64,000 nt of DNA from Lentinus brumalis. Taxonomy: Eukaryota > Basidiomycota > Agaricomycetes > Polyporales > Polyporaceae. The position numbers were made by a program, and so were the translations under genes. How positions within the stretch are numbered: the stretch's first letter is position 1; every line of letters starts with the position of its first letter. The notes under the pieces are model-generated. The model did no database searches. It worked only from the letters and a program-made list of their open reading frames with translations, and had not been told where the DNA came from. Shown one piece after another: positions 46,966-59,391 of this stretch. Where the stretch lies: positions 1,240,001-1,304,000 of the forward strand of contig MARA01000010.1 in assembly GCA_001792895.1 (NCBI GenBank), read 5' to 3'.

Positions 46966-47695
46966 GGCCCTAGTGCTTACCTGCCGCGTTCGCATCCGGC
47001 GCGTACATACTACAGCCTCCTGGCACCTTGGACCTCCGGACGTGACATTAATTTGTAGACCGACCCCGCTAAACGGAAAGCGATGAATGTAGTAGATGTT
47101 GACCAAGCAGCGTGTACGACGTGACCTGATGAACTTTAGATGAGCGTCCGGCCAAAGGTGATACTCACGCACAGTGTTGGAAGTCAAATGTTGAGAGGCT
47201 GGTCGGATTTCAGCAGCCGTGCAAGGCCGCATACGGAGGATGCCACGATCGGATCGTTATTTGATCGTCAAGGAAATTGGTCCTACGGGCGATAAGTACT
47301 CGTGTGGCGTCTTAGCATGGCACACGCCTCCATCCGAAGGCTATTTAGCGTAATTCATCCAGCAGGCGTCACAGCCATCTACGCCGAGCGAGCCGGCCGG
47401 AGCTCACGATGGTGAAGATGCTGCAGATCAGGTTGGGTCATGACTCATTTGGCCACAATCGCTGCGAAAAGTCAGTAAACCCCGGACGCCCGGGAGGCTC
47501 CGCCGACCTCTTGAGACACCGCGTGCCTACCTTGAAGGAAGCTCCGGCACTCGCAGACTTCGAGCACTGACTTATCGTTTGCTTCGACTCGGCGCGAGAG
47601 CCTAAGCTGTGCGTGTCTGAGTAAGTGTTTCATCGTCGAAGGACGAGGCGCACGCTTACTGCGAGTGTGATGGTCAAAATTCGGGCGCCGTACAT
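46966..47695. other. Mirror of the A-B inter-gene segment; possible decayed gene
   Basis: Counterpart of 6781-7512 in inverse orientation. The short start MYGARILTITLA with its GTAAGC donor is preserved on the minus strand. The plus-strand frame containing DRYLIVKEIGPTGDKYSCGV is interrupted by a TAA in this copy, whereas it is open in the left arm. Neither strand gives a full gene. Confidence 0.3.
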
Positions 47696-47952
47696 CTTGG
47701 TAGAGGTTATGACAGCAAAAGGTGGTCAGAATTTGTGTTCGAGTGCGGAGGTCGCGGCGGTACTCCACCAAGTCATTCTAAGTACTTCGAGTTCAACTCT
47801 CACAAGTCTCTTTCAACGCAACCCTAACCAGAGTTGAAAGTGATTCGAATTCATCTGGCTGCAGCGCGCTTCACATCGGTGGTAACATGTATGCATTACA
47901 TGAACAAGTCTACTAGCTGTGCGTAGGGATGTCGATGACAGCGTAGCCGTAT

Positions 47953-48432
47953 TTACACGAAATTCCAAGTAACCTGGATGCGACCGGCATCGAGGCTCGC
48001 CAGCTGTTGGAAGGCACTCGACGTAAGGTCAATGCTCCCGGAGGCGCATCCCGGGCACAGGTCGCGGACGGTGGCTTGTACGGATTTGCCTTGGTCTGAT
48101 GAAATCATAGGAGTCAAGGTGACTATCTGAGAAACTCCCTTGACTGGACTGGCTCACACTGCACGCTGATGCGGCGTCCGCAGTTGGATCCGCCAGAGTA
48201 CTGCGCAGAACTGAGGGCAACAGCGAAGTCACTGTTCTGGATGGGAGAGCCGCAAGCACCGAACCCGCCATTAGGCAGGTAGTAGGTAGCTGTTCCATAT
48301 GGTATCGGTTAGTGTCCAACGCGGCAGAGGACACCGGGACTCACCGTCACCGGAGATGTCAGCGGCGCGAGGGGCACCCTGGACGGCGACGGCAGCGAGA
48401 GCAGCAATGAAGATAGCCTTAAACGACATCAT
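47953..48432 (-). CDS. DPBB secreted protein A' (120 aa)
   Basis: Intact mirror copy of gene A with the same three-exon plan. The signal peptide is MMSFKAIFIAALAAVAV. Changes from A are few and conservative (for example GGFGACG for GGLGACG, SSAQYSGG for SSSQYSGG); exon 3 is identical at the nucleotide level. CTTTTAT at 48534-48540 (minus-strand ATAAAAG) and the complement of GAACGGCAGGA at 48506-48516 repeat the gene A core promoter. With both A copies open, dosage of this type is doubled. Confidence 0.85.
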
Positions 48433-49350
48433 CGTGGCAGAAGTGTATAGCAGAGGAGCTGGCGAGGCTGTTGTGTTCGAGGGGGTTGTTGGATAGGCTT
48501 GGATGTCCTGCCGTTCCATCGAGCACGTCCCAGCTTTTATTTCGTCCACGGGCGACTTCGCGGATGCATCTTGTTAGCCATGCAGAGCCTGAGGCATGCC
48601 GAGTGGGAGCGGGCTGGTCCGGTCGGACGGGGGGCGAGACATGTACAGAAGCGACGATGGAGCTGCGTTGACGATGGATTTCGGTGGGCTAAGGCGGAGA
48701 CACGTCAGAATGGATGAAGTGCTGCGAAGCCTAGCGCGGTTAGAGGAGGCCCGAGCGTGACCTTCTGGACAAAGGTTTCTGCTGGAGCGCTACTAGCGAT
48801 ATAGGCTTCGGACGGAGGTAGAAGGTCACGATCGGACGGAGCGTCCGAGCGTGCAAGATAAACTTGCAGTTCACTGACCATCTGGGCCACAAAAGGTCAG
48901 TATACAACGCTCTGAGAAGCCGGACACGACGGGATGCGACTACTGACACAAAGTAACGCCTGGAGAAATTCCGAGTGGACGGACCGCTGATACCGGTGTA
49001 ATAGGATGCAGCATCCGGCTATGTTCACACCCAGCCGCTTCGTTCGACTGCCAGCGTAATTCTCCCCATAACAAATTCCATGGTATGCCGCCGCATCAGA
49101 GGCTACGAGACCTCCCGGTTGGCGACCACGCCCAGTCGGAACAAGGACAGCGCGTCTCTGGCACGAGGGACAGTGCGATGGAACCTATGCATTTCATAAG
49201 TATACCTCATGGGACTGAGAGTACCCACAAACGCTGCGCGGACCTGTTCCGATCCGGGTGCAATCCTTCACGGTGTCGGTGAGTGGCATGCCATGGTAAA
49301 TATTGAGTACTCGCTGTATACTACTCGCTGTGAGCGCTCACCAAGTTGAA

Positions 49351-50281
49351 CCGTACTTAGAGCATGTCTCACCATGCTCATACGGGGACCGGTAGAAGTC
49401 GGTAACGAGCCGAAAACCGCAGGTTGTGCCAGTAAGTACCACGCGTGTTGACGGTCAGCCACTGGCAGGCTACTCCCACTCTAGTTGTGGCCAAGTTCAA
49501 GTTTGAGTTTGCAACGGCGGCGCTCGGCATTTGCCTTGTGGGAAGCGCTCGGAAGGCTCCCAGCTGCTGAGACTGCTCATCATCATTGCACGTACATACT
49601 TGCTTAGTCCTCCTACACACACAGCCTCAACCTCGGAAGTCTCTAACATGCCGCGTAGAGTAATTAGGCTCCAGTAGCCCAAGTTCTCATGCGCATGTCA
49701 TGGGAGACACCACATGCACGGGCGAAACGCTTGTTTTTCCATGGTACGTCCGTCACAGTCGCGGCCAGCAGAATCTTAATGAACACTTCTAGTGCAGATA
49801 CATGTTCAGTCAATGAAACAGCCACCAGAATTCTTAACGTCAGGCTGGCCCGGCTTGACCACAGCATTCTCAACCTGATGTACCCGCGGGGGTCGCATAT
49901 CACTAGTGCTAGTTATGCCATCATCTTCAGTACCTCCTGTAGGTCTGTTCATCCTCGGTTCAATATCGCTCGGAAATGTCAATCCTTCTTGTGCCATTAC
50001 GGCCAAGGATGACACAGTTGCAGATGACCTCCCATCCTAGCTCTCGGAACCGACGAAAATCCTCCGACGGCCTGCTGCCGTCCTGGTCATCCGTCTCTTT
50101 GCGATGTCTTCTCTGGGACTGGCCTGTCCAAGCTGAGCCACCTGGTCGTACCAGCTCACTTGCCATGACGGCTTCCTAGTGCGCTCTGCCCGGCCCGCCG
50201 TCGTCCACAACGTCCCGGTGAACGCGTTGATTGATTTGACAGTAAATCCGTGACCATGACCGGTCAGGATCTTGAGGCTTG
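49351..50281. other. Outer flank of the right arm; no supported gene
   Basis: No coding sequence with motif or splice support, and no similarity to the left arm's outer flank was noticed. The end is the promoter of the AA9 gene. Confidence 0.45.
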
Positions 50282-50288
50282 TATAAAA
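50282..50288 (+). promoter_or_regulatory. TATA box of the AA9 gene
   Basis: TATAAAA 51 bp upstream of the AA9 start codon, inside a strong fungal core-promoter arrangement. Confidence 0.6.
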
Positions 50289-50338
50289 GCCTCACCGTAC
50301 TGAATTCTGACACAGCGCAAGCGACGCCATTGCCCACC

Positions 50339-51559
50339 ATGTTCGGACTCGTCTCTGCATTCGTCCTCAGTGCCCTTGCCGCAACCTCCGTCAAGGCTCA
50401 TGGCTATGTCCAGGACGTAGTCATCGGCTCCACGCACTACACTGGGTATCTGCCGTATTCCGACCCCTACTATCCGACTCCTCCTGAGAGGATCATTCGT
50501 CCTATCCCCGGAAATGGTGCGTCCACCTACCTGCAAAGTGGTACATTCGGCGCCACTACTCATGCGTCCTCGCAGGTCCTGTCACCAACTTGACTCTGAT
50601 TGAGTAAGTATTTTGAGGGCTATTGCTGGATCTACTGATACACAGCTCTCATTTTCAGCATCCAGTGCAATGGTTATACCGAAGGCGGTGTTATAGGTTC
50701 GAAGCCTGCCCCCATTTTTGCGAGTCCCGTGCCCGCTGGGTCTCAGGTCCATCTGAACTGGACGACTTGGCCCGACTCGTATGTTTACTTGATAGTATCG
50801 CTCAGCCCTCGCTTACATGCATATGGCCGAATAATTAGCCACAAGGGGCCGATAATCACTTATCTCGCCCGCGCTCCGAGCGACATCACCAAGTGGCAGC
50901 CTGGTACCAGGTGAGCGCGTAATCCCCAACCCTTCCTTTCCGGAGCGAGATACTCATGGGCAACTCGTCGACCACCAGTGCAGTCTGGTTCAAGGTCGAC
51001 GAGTCCGGCAAGACTGCAGATGGCAAATGGGCCGCGACGGACCTCCTCGCGGCGTCGAACTCTATCTACACCTTCACCATTCCGCCGAAGCTGAAGGCAG
51101 GCCAATACATCATTCGGCACGAGATGTGAGCGCTTTGACTGTACCATACCTCGCGTCTTTTGTGGTCCGTGTGTCGTGCCGTGAACGCTGACTGTCTCAT
51201 ATGGTCTATGTAGCATCGCGCTGCACAGTGCCTTCGACCAATTCGGTGCTCAGTTCTATCCATCCTGCATTCAGATTGAGGTCACCGGGTCTGGCAACGC
51301 GCTCCCGACCTCTGGATTGGTGGCCTTCCCTGGCGCGTACACTGAGAGCACGTAAGTCACCGGTATCGATCTGTCTGTGATATCCTTCGCGCCGCTGACA
51401 ACTGCGTGATAGTCCCGGCATTGTCTTTGACATCTACGCCGACCCTACCCTTCCGTACCCCATCCCTGGCCCCGCTGTGTACGTTTCAACGCATTTCAAC
51501 TTGCTCGAGTGTTTGCTTACTGACAGTCGGTCGCTTGTAGCTGGACGGGCGGCAATTGA
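50339..51559 (+). CDS. AA9 lytic polysaccharide monooxygenase (secreted, single domain)
   Basis: AA9 enzymes use copper and O2/H2O2 to oxidise and break cellulose or related glucans outside the cell. The signal peptide ([20 protein letters not shown]) is followed directly by HGYVQDV, giving the N-terminal histidine of the copper histidine brace. The second histidine is in [11 protein letters not shown]; the axial tyrosine and conserved glutamine are in [14 protein letters not shown], within the usual IALHSAFDQ block. Seven or so short introns are spliced in phase, ending VWTGGN at 51559. There is no C-terminal CBM1. Length (about 235 aa) is normal for single-domain AA9. It adds to the evidence for a plant-cell-wall-degrading basidiomycete. 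Confidence 0.93.
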
Positions 51560-51976
51560 ACCTTCTTGTCACGAAATTGCTTGCTCCTCGTTTTGTTGCG
51601 AGATCCCAAGTCCCTCTTAGCACCGCGCTGTTAGTCTGTAGAGGAGGAAATCGGTTTCGACTCAAACCCCCAAATCAAATAGTACTTTCATGGGCGGATA
51701 TAAGTAGGTCCCAGACTGGACTGGTTGCATCTGTCGGAACAGCTTCCACATGTGGTCTGGACTTCATCGCGTCTGAACGCGGAGGATGAGACGATCAGCC
51801 TTGCTGAGGATTCAATACATGACCACAAGGCGGTACTAGCGAAGCTAGCATACGGCCGTCGACGGCGCGCTCACGACCAGGGAGCTCGAAGGCGCGAGCC
51901 CCAGATCCATGCCGCCGACGCTCCCAGACACACCTCGCGCGCGTCCCGCGGACCACATGAACAGATCGTACCATGC
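51560..51976. other. Short convergent gap between AA9 and TatD genes
   Basis: 3' flanks of the two converging genes; nothing else recognised. Confidence 0.4.
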
Positions 51977-53455
51977 TCAGACGCCATACATCTTCCTGGC
52001 GTTCTCTCTGCTCTCGCGCATGACCCGCTCGGTGTCCCACCGCGGCTCGCCGATGCGTTCGTTTGCGACGTTAGCTGTCCACTCCGCGGTCCACGGAATC
52101 ATGGCGGAGTGTGAGAGCGGCAGCCGGCCCTTGAAGTCCTTGAGAGCGCCATAGATGTTGGAGGGGGTCATGAAGGGTGCGTCGGTCTCGAGGATGATGC
52201 GCAGCCGCGCGTCCGGGTCGCTGTCGGAGAGGGCGGCCATGCGGCGGATGACCTCGGAGGTATTGAGGTTCGTCGAGTAGGTGATGACGCCTGTGTGCGC
52301 ATGCAAGCGGAAAGGCAGATTCGGTTAGAATGTGTGTCACACGGAAAGATGGCGCGAGAGAGTGGGATATACGAACCGGTGATCCCGATGTATAGATTGG
52401 GAAAGTGTTTGAGCATGCGGGCGGCCCATTCCGGGGTATCGGTGTAGCAGTGGATGTGTATCTGAGCACCGGGGGTTCAGTCATCTACTGCGCGGTACCG
52501 CGGTGAGCGGTACGGACCCGGTGGTCTTTGGGGACATGCTCCTTAAGGATGCGCTCAGTGTCCTCTTCTGCTTCTCGCGTGTGGATGGTTAGCGGCTTCC
52601 CTAGACGAACCGCGTGCTTGAGTTGTCGGATGAAGACCTCTTGCTGGATTTGACGTGGAGAGTTGTCATAATGGTAGTCTAGTCCCATCTCGCCCCACCC
52701 GACGCAGCGTGGGTGCGACATGGCCTCCAATCTGCAGGGGCACATAGTCGGATACTGCGCGCACAGTGGAAGACAGCTCGAGCGTACATGGTGCGTTCGA
52801 CTTCGTCTGTGTAGTTCTTCGCTTCGTGTCTGAAGACAGGTTTCAGGCCCCCCTTGCCGCATATGACTGCTGGTACTTAGTGCTCACGGATGTACACCTG
52901 CGCGTGCACGGACATGTCATTCATTCGCACCGCGATTCGACGAAACACTGCGAACGTACCCATAACGAACCAATACTCCAGTCCACCCCACTTTTCCTTC
53001 CGGTCCTGCTCCGTCAGAGCCGAGTCCGCGATCTCCTTCCACGTCTTTTGCTCGGGAGCCTCGCAGTACACATCCACGATCGCTTCGACGCCATGCCCGC
53101 GATAGACCTCGCGCACAAAGTCGTACACCGTCGCGTGCTTGCCGGCCTTGTACTTGCTGCGGTAGGCAGAGAATGTGGAGATGAGGTGCGTGTGCGTGTC
53201 CACGATCGGGGTCCCGCCAGCGACGCGCGATGGGTGTTGCGGGAGGATGAGGTGCTCCTCGGCGGGGGTGGAGGACTTGGACTTCTTGCCCATCTTGCGC
53301 GCGGGTCTCTGTTGGTAGGATGTGGTGTAGGAGCAAAGTGCGAAGGGACAGATGACTCGCGAAACGGCCTTGCGTGTGCTGCAGCTGAGACTGGTTATGC
53401 CGGTCCGGTACCGGGGGACCGCACTCAGTAGTGGACGTAGAGTCATTGAAGACAT
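51977..53455 (-). CDS. TatD-family metal-dependent hydrolase/DNase, with a 10-nt microexon
   Basis: TatD proteins are TIM-barrel metallo-hydrolases with 3'-5' exonuclease/DNase activity, linked to DNA repair and apoptosis. Metal ligands visible in order: VDTHTHL, GWGEMGLDYH, TIHTREAEED, IHIHCYTDT and ETDAPFM. The canonical GVHPHEAKNYTDE stretch only forms if a 10-nt microexon (52888-52897) is spliced between introns of about 61 and 58 nt. The first ATG at 53455 gives an Arg/Ser-rich N-terminal extension that could be a mitochondrial presequence; the ATG at 53293 (MGKKSKSST) starts the shorter form usual in the family. The C-terminus ends ENARKMYGV. Confidence 0.88.
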
Positions 53456-53839
53456 TTTACAGCTGCGGTACAGCTCAGCTTATCTGTGTGTACTCGGACT
53501 TGTCTGTGTCACACAGACATCGTGGAGGGCAGTGACGGTGATGGTGGTGGTCGGGAATGAACCTGTATCGGCGAGTCCAAAGGAACACAGCTGGGACACA
53601 AAGTGCAGGCCTGGCGAGCATTTCACTATTGATACGTATGCAGTATTAGTTGTCGGTACAAGTTCTCGAGGTATCTACAATGATGGTATAGGTGCTACAC
53701 GATCGTTCGCGCGATATAAGTAATGAGGTATGGCAGAACATGAACGTTAGCCATCAAGACGTAGTTGTCTTGTTTGAGCGACAAACGGCTGGGGCGAAGA
53801 GACAAGTTGATCCTGAGGCCTGAGCGAGCACGGGCATCT

Positions 53840-54916
53840 TCACTGGTGTGCAGATGACGCCGGCCAGAACACCGCGGTGACCCCAGTGACGAGGCACACG
53901 GCCATGCACGCCGACGCAAAGACACACCGCTCAACGCCAGCCTCGACCAAGCAAAGCACAACACTCCAACGAGCGCGAGGACGAAGCCCGCGATAGACAG
54001 CCACATGCAGACCGAGTGGAGGTGGTCCAGCAAGTGAGTGGGCGGTTGCCCACGCCGGAAGGGACCCACTTGCTCGAGATGCGGGTTCGACGACCAGATG
54101 GGCTGGTTACTGCTCGCGGTGGTGGTGCGAGACGCGTTCGCATCAGCAGTCTCAGACCCAGCGCCAGGGTGAGCGTTGGTCGCGCTGCCTGCGAGCCCGG
54201 ACTCGACTTTGCGTTCTTCTCGCTTGGCGACAGTCAGCTTGTACCGGATGAGGAAAAAGGCAGCAAGGAAGGAGAGGATAGCGGCGAAGACGTGCACGAC
54301 CAGCGCACCCGTCAGGGCGGCGTTCGCGAGCTGGCTCGCTGCAGACTCGCCGGTTTGATCACCAGGGTCTGGCGCTGTGGTGCCGAGAAGCTGCGACTCC
54401 ATAGCAGCAAAGAAGGTTGTCTGTCCGACGTGGTGAGCGCTGAGATCGTCAATGTTGCAGTCATGGCGGACGACGAACGATGACGCTGATGAGCTGCAAA
54501 CGGTCCATCCAAGATGCCACGAGCTCGTTCATGGCCTTCCTCCGTGCTTTCTCGTCGGTTTCGTCCTGATCCTCCTGTGTCCCTGGATGTAGCGGATGGT
54601 ATGATTGGTCCCAAGGATAGATCTGCAGTGTGAACTTACATTTTCGTGATATATTTGAAAGGTTGTCGGTAGGCACTAGTGGGACATACACAGGAGGCTC
54701 CTGATCTCGTTGCGGTGGGGCTGAGAGAAGTCCTCGACCACCGAACAGGATGTTGGTCGGCGAGCGCGACAACCGTAGCTGGGCAGGCTCCTCCGTGACT
54801 GGCATTCCATCCGGCAGCATTATACGAGCTGTGTGTCGTGAGTGAGGGCTTGGTGAATTTGGGCGTTCGGTAGGCGTACGTATGTTGTCGGAGGGCATAC
54901 TTGAATCTTGGAGCAC
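53840..54916 (-). CDS. DUF6535-type membrane protein, apparent one-base gap near the C-terminus
   Basis: The product has a disordered N-terminus, then DRLQLISVITTFFAAMESQL, which forms only when a 55-nt intron is removed, followed by three or four membrane helices (LTGALVVHVFAAILSFLAAF, MWLSIAGFVLALVGVLCF). This arrangement is typical of basidiomycete DUF6535 proteins of unknown function. The last helix (VFASACMAVCLVTGVTAVF) is one base out of frame; an extra G at the GG at 53937-53938 would give LGVERCVF and a stop at 53840. Without it translation runs on to 53695. A second intron with a GTAAGT donor joins ISRK to TQEDQDET. The start is uncertain (54916 or 54820). Confidence 0.6.
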
Positions 54917-55675
54917 GGGGAGGCTGGCCAGTGACCGGTACAGCCCTTATATTGCACGAGGGCGCTATAGAAGGCTCGAAGAGTGGTAGCCGCCATCATG
55001 CCGACTTGGAGGAGGAGGCGGAGGCCCATCAGTTGACTAGAGGTTGACCGATTTGGGCGGGGGATTCCTGTGATCGCAACGCATTTGACGGTGCTGTGCC
55101 TTGTCTGTGCATCGGCACTACCGTGTATGTGTCCAAGCACCACCTTTAGTTCCTAATCTCGAAGATACATTCAGCGGTGGCAGTGGAGGAGTCCATGACC
55201 GCATAGCACGCACCGTGGACATGCATGTAGCGGCGACGTACGCGCTCCTACATGCTCGGGGCTGGAGAATTCATAGACCAGAAGAGCACTAGATTTGTGC
55301 CGCAGTGGGCGATGATTATGATTGAGGCTCGAGTGTTCCGATGTGTGAAAGAAGGTCAGTATCAGCGATGCAAGGACACAACTCCTCTCGTGGCATATGC
55401 AAGTGCATGACCCTGGTATCGGTCGAGAGAAGGACACGTAGCCATGGTGGATGGTGGGAGGAACAAACCCAGGAGCGAGCGCGACGAGACGCCCGGGTGT
55501 GGACGGTGTCGGTCGGAGGAGGCCTCGTCTCTCACCTCCACTGCCCCGGACACGTCTCGCTCTCACCACAGCGGCCCATAAAGCCTGTTCGTGCACTTCT
55601 CGTCTCTAACACAACGTGGCTGCCTCGAGGACCTCCGCTGCCCCATCTCCGCCTCCCCAAGTCGAGCTCGCACCC
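54917..55675. other. Intergenic region between the DUF6535 and HEM2 genes
   Basis: It carries divergent upstream regions of both genes. A minus-strand open frame at 55171-55596 shows no motif and is not called. Confidence 0.4.
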
Positions 55676-56873
<1,198 letters not shown>

Positions 56874-57109
56874 ACGGAACTGGGACGGTTATAATTATAA
56901 GTTGACAAAAGGGTGTAACAGTATAATATGTACCCATCCCTTCTGGAATAAACTCTGAACTTGCTCAACTAAGTGGCGATGTACTAGTACAGCACGTCAC
57001 ACAGACATTGTCGTATGCTACAGTGAGTCCTTCATGTTTGGCTGGCCGAGAATGAGGGGTTAATGGGGCAATGGTACGCGGGTGCAACTTACTACTTACA
57101 TCGTGGCTA

Positions 57110-58038
57110 TCATGAGGCGAGGCTCTTGCTAGGAGCCGGGGTGCGTACGGGCTGTCCGACAGGTACGTCGGAGCCCGTGAGGTATAAGGGCAGCTGAGTG
57201 GCTCCGAAGGCGGCGAGTCCAAGGACTGCAGAACGTATGAGCTGGGATAACACATGCACGCAGTTGGGGAACTGCACTGACCGTATCCAGTGAACTTTTC
57301 AAACGGTGTGTGGAAGTACACACTGGTCGTGTACAACGCAAAGAGGGATACGCACGTCACGACTCCAGCAAAGGCGACCGCGTACCGGTGGCCCGCCGTC
57401 CACGTACGGGACCCGGGGAGCTTCGCGAATGACCACCGCAGCTGGTCCACCAGGAACAGAGTCGACAATGTCAATAGGAACATATGCCCGGATACATCAT
57501 GGCCCCTGCGCAGGCGAGGCCTCGCGACCCACTCGCCGTCAGGCAACAGGAGCGACGCGGGGAAGAGCGCGGGGTGCGTAGCTGGGGATACCGGCGTGCC
57601 GGTGTAGCAGTAATCCGTGGGGACGGAAATGCTCGCGCCGGAGGGGAGGTGGAGGACACATTCGCCGCCTGTTGAGGCGGTGAGGCGGTCGAACACAGGC
57701 GGGCCGAAGAACCAGCCTGTGAACGCGAGCCATATGCTGGTCGCAAGGATGTACTGCGCGACGCGGACTGGGGCGCGGGTTGAGTTTGGACTCGTGAGGA
57801 AGTGGACGAGGAACGTCGCGGTCGTCCAGCCCCAGAGCTTCTTCGTGAAGTACACGTTCAAGGGGTTCTTCTTGGACGCAAAGTAGTCGGTCGCATGTAG
57901 GTGATGCGGGAGGGCGGTGATGAGGGGATTGGATGTGTCGAGGTACGTGTTGTTGACGACGGAGTAGAGCGTGCCGAAGATCAAGATGGATGCAGTCGCC
58001 GCGACAGCAACCAGACGGACGTTGGATGGGGAGGGCAT
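57110..58038 (-). CDS. FITM/SCS3-family ER acyl-CoA diphosphatase-like protein (290 aa)
   Basis: Two exons (58038-57282 and 57225-57110) give 290 aa. FIT proteins are ER membrane enzymes that hydrolyse acyl-CoA and support lipid-droplet formation; yeast Scs3 and Yft2 belong here. The two histidine-bearing signatures are present: RRGHDVSGHMFLLTL and VYFHTPFEKFTGY. Six or so hydrophobic segments are visible (for example LVAVAATASILIFGTLYSVV and YAVAFAGVVTCVSLFALYTT). The start at 58038 (MPSPSNVRL) is preferred; 58077 is an upstream in-frame alternative. Without the intron at 57281-57226 translation would read past the true C-terminus. Confidence 0.87.
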
Positions 58039-58366
58039 CGGGGACAGAGGACAAGATGCGAGTGCACAGCGGAGCATGCCTCGAGCTGGCCACGTACGTC
58101 ATTGCTTCGGCGCTACGCAGCTATGTCCAAGACAGGCAAATCCCGACGCGCAGCACGCTCGGGAGAGCGGGCTCCTCGACGTACAGCGCACACATGCCCG
58201 ATGATCTGTCGCTGGTATTACATTATTGTCCTCCTGTAAGCTCTACTTTACACAAGTTCGGCGAGCCGTGTAAACTCTTGCCGCCGTTGCGGGAGGCGAC
58301 ACTGTTGCCTCGCCTCATGCAGGTCCGCAATCGCCTGCAACTCCATCCAAACATTGTCCAGTTGCC

Positions 58367-59200
58367 TCAAACATTGAACTAGTGATCCGAAACGTGAGGA
58401 CGACAGACGAAGCGTCATCTCGGGGGTACGTACCGCGGTCAGGTAAGACTCCGCAACGACACGAGCTCGTGCGTTCAGACTCAGCTTCATCTCGCTGATC
58501 TCCTTGTCGACCTCCTCCATAAATCTATGCCAGTGTGAACAGCGTGTAGGGGGTAATCGGGGAGTACGCACTGGATGATGAAGTCCACGATCTTGTGCTT
58601 CAGCATGGTATCCGTATGGTTGTTGGTGATGAGGAACGAGATGTCGTAACCCTACAGGAAACAGACGTTCGGGGACTGCACTGGTGAAGGCATGTAGGGC
58701 ACGCACCTTGACTGGCTTCCTCCTCAGCACAATGAAGCTTTCCGCCCGCTGCATCATGAATCGCGTGAACTTGTGGCAAAGTATCCGCTCGATCTCGTCC
58801 GCCTGCTTGATCTTGATGCTTATCCGCACAGAGTTGACGGATGGCTCGACAAGAACGCGTTCATTCTCGTTTCGTGAGATCGTAAGAGGGTTCAGCAGGA
58901 CCTCCTTCGAGGTGCTGCACCGGTCTCAGCATGCTGCGCGCGGACAAGAGCAGCAGGGCTGCACGTACCCGACCTCGACTTCAGGCTTGTTGTGTCGCTC
59001 GACCACCTATCGCACCATATGAGACTGCAGCACCCACAGAGCGACGAGCTACGTAACGGACATACTTGAGACGAGAAGTCCTCGAGCGTGAGCGCAGCGG
59101 TGAGCGTCGATCTGACGGCCGCGAGGTATGGACGAAGTACGTTAGACTAAGGCGGCTGTCAGTGTGTAGCCTGCAAACGTATGTCTCCGCGACGCGCACC
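58367..59200 (-). CDS. ARC19: ARPC4, 20-kDa subunit of the Arp2/3 complex (start codon alone in exon 1)
   Basis: Arp2/3 nucleates branched actin filaments in endocytic patches; ARPC4 is the most conserved scaffold subunit. Conserved blocks: [105 protein letters not shown], and [20 protein letters not shown]. The last exon adds only FNV before the stop at 58367. Upstream, TCT AAC GTA CTT CGT fits the second codon onward, and the only way to supply a start is ATG at 59200 followed at once by GTGCGC..CCTTAG, so exon 1 contributes just the initiator methionine. Length about 168 aa, as usual. Confidence 0.9.
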
Positions 59201-59391
59201 ATGACGAGGGAGTGGCCGAGCTGGTACAGTCGTCGCAGTCGAGGACAGGGACGGGGCCAGATTCAGGCGGAGATCGCCCGTGCGACACGTGGAGCGCGCG
59301 CTTAAATTTCCCGCAACGCGTCTCGCGTACGCGCACTCACAACTTTTCCTTGTGTTCGACTTTCTTACCGCACCAACACACAAAACAAAAA

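Larger units (their letters stand above)
42497..49350 (-). repeat. Right arm of the large inverted duplication
   Basis: Reverse-complement copy of 5020-10465, interrupted by the 1.47-kb insertion at 44930-46399. The inner edge lies within a few bases of the C' stop codon; the outer edge is recognisable to about 49350 (AGTACGGTTCAA complement). In the A genes exon 3 is identical between arms and intron 2 differs at two positions, so the duplication is recent or the arms have been homogenised. Two arms in inverted orientation separated by about 32 kb could recombine and invert the whole spacer. Confidence 0.85.

Noticed and set aside
5020..49350. The possibility that the inverted arms are a simple assembly duplicate
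   Set aside because: The arms differ by substitutions, indels, a transposon with its own target duplication and different flanks, which an artefactual copy would not show; long-read confirmation is still the decisive test.
55171..55596. Minus-strand open frame of 141 codons upstream of HEM2
   Set aside because: It overlaps promoter sequence and has no recognisable domain or splice sites.
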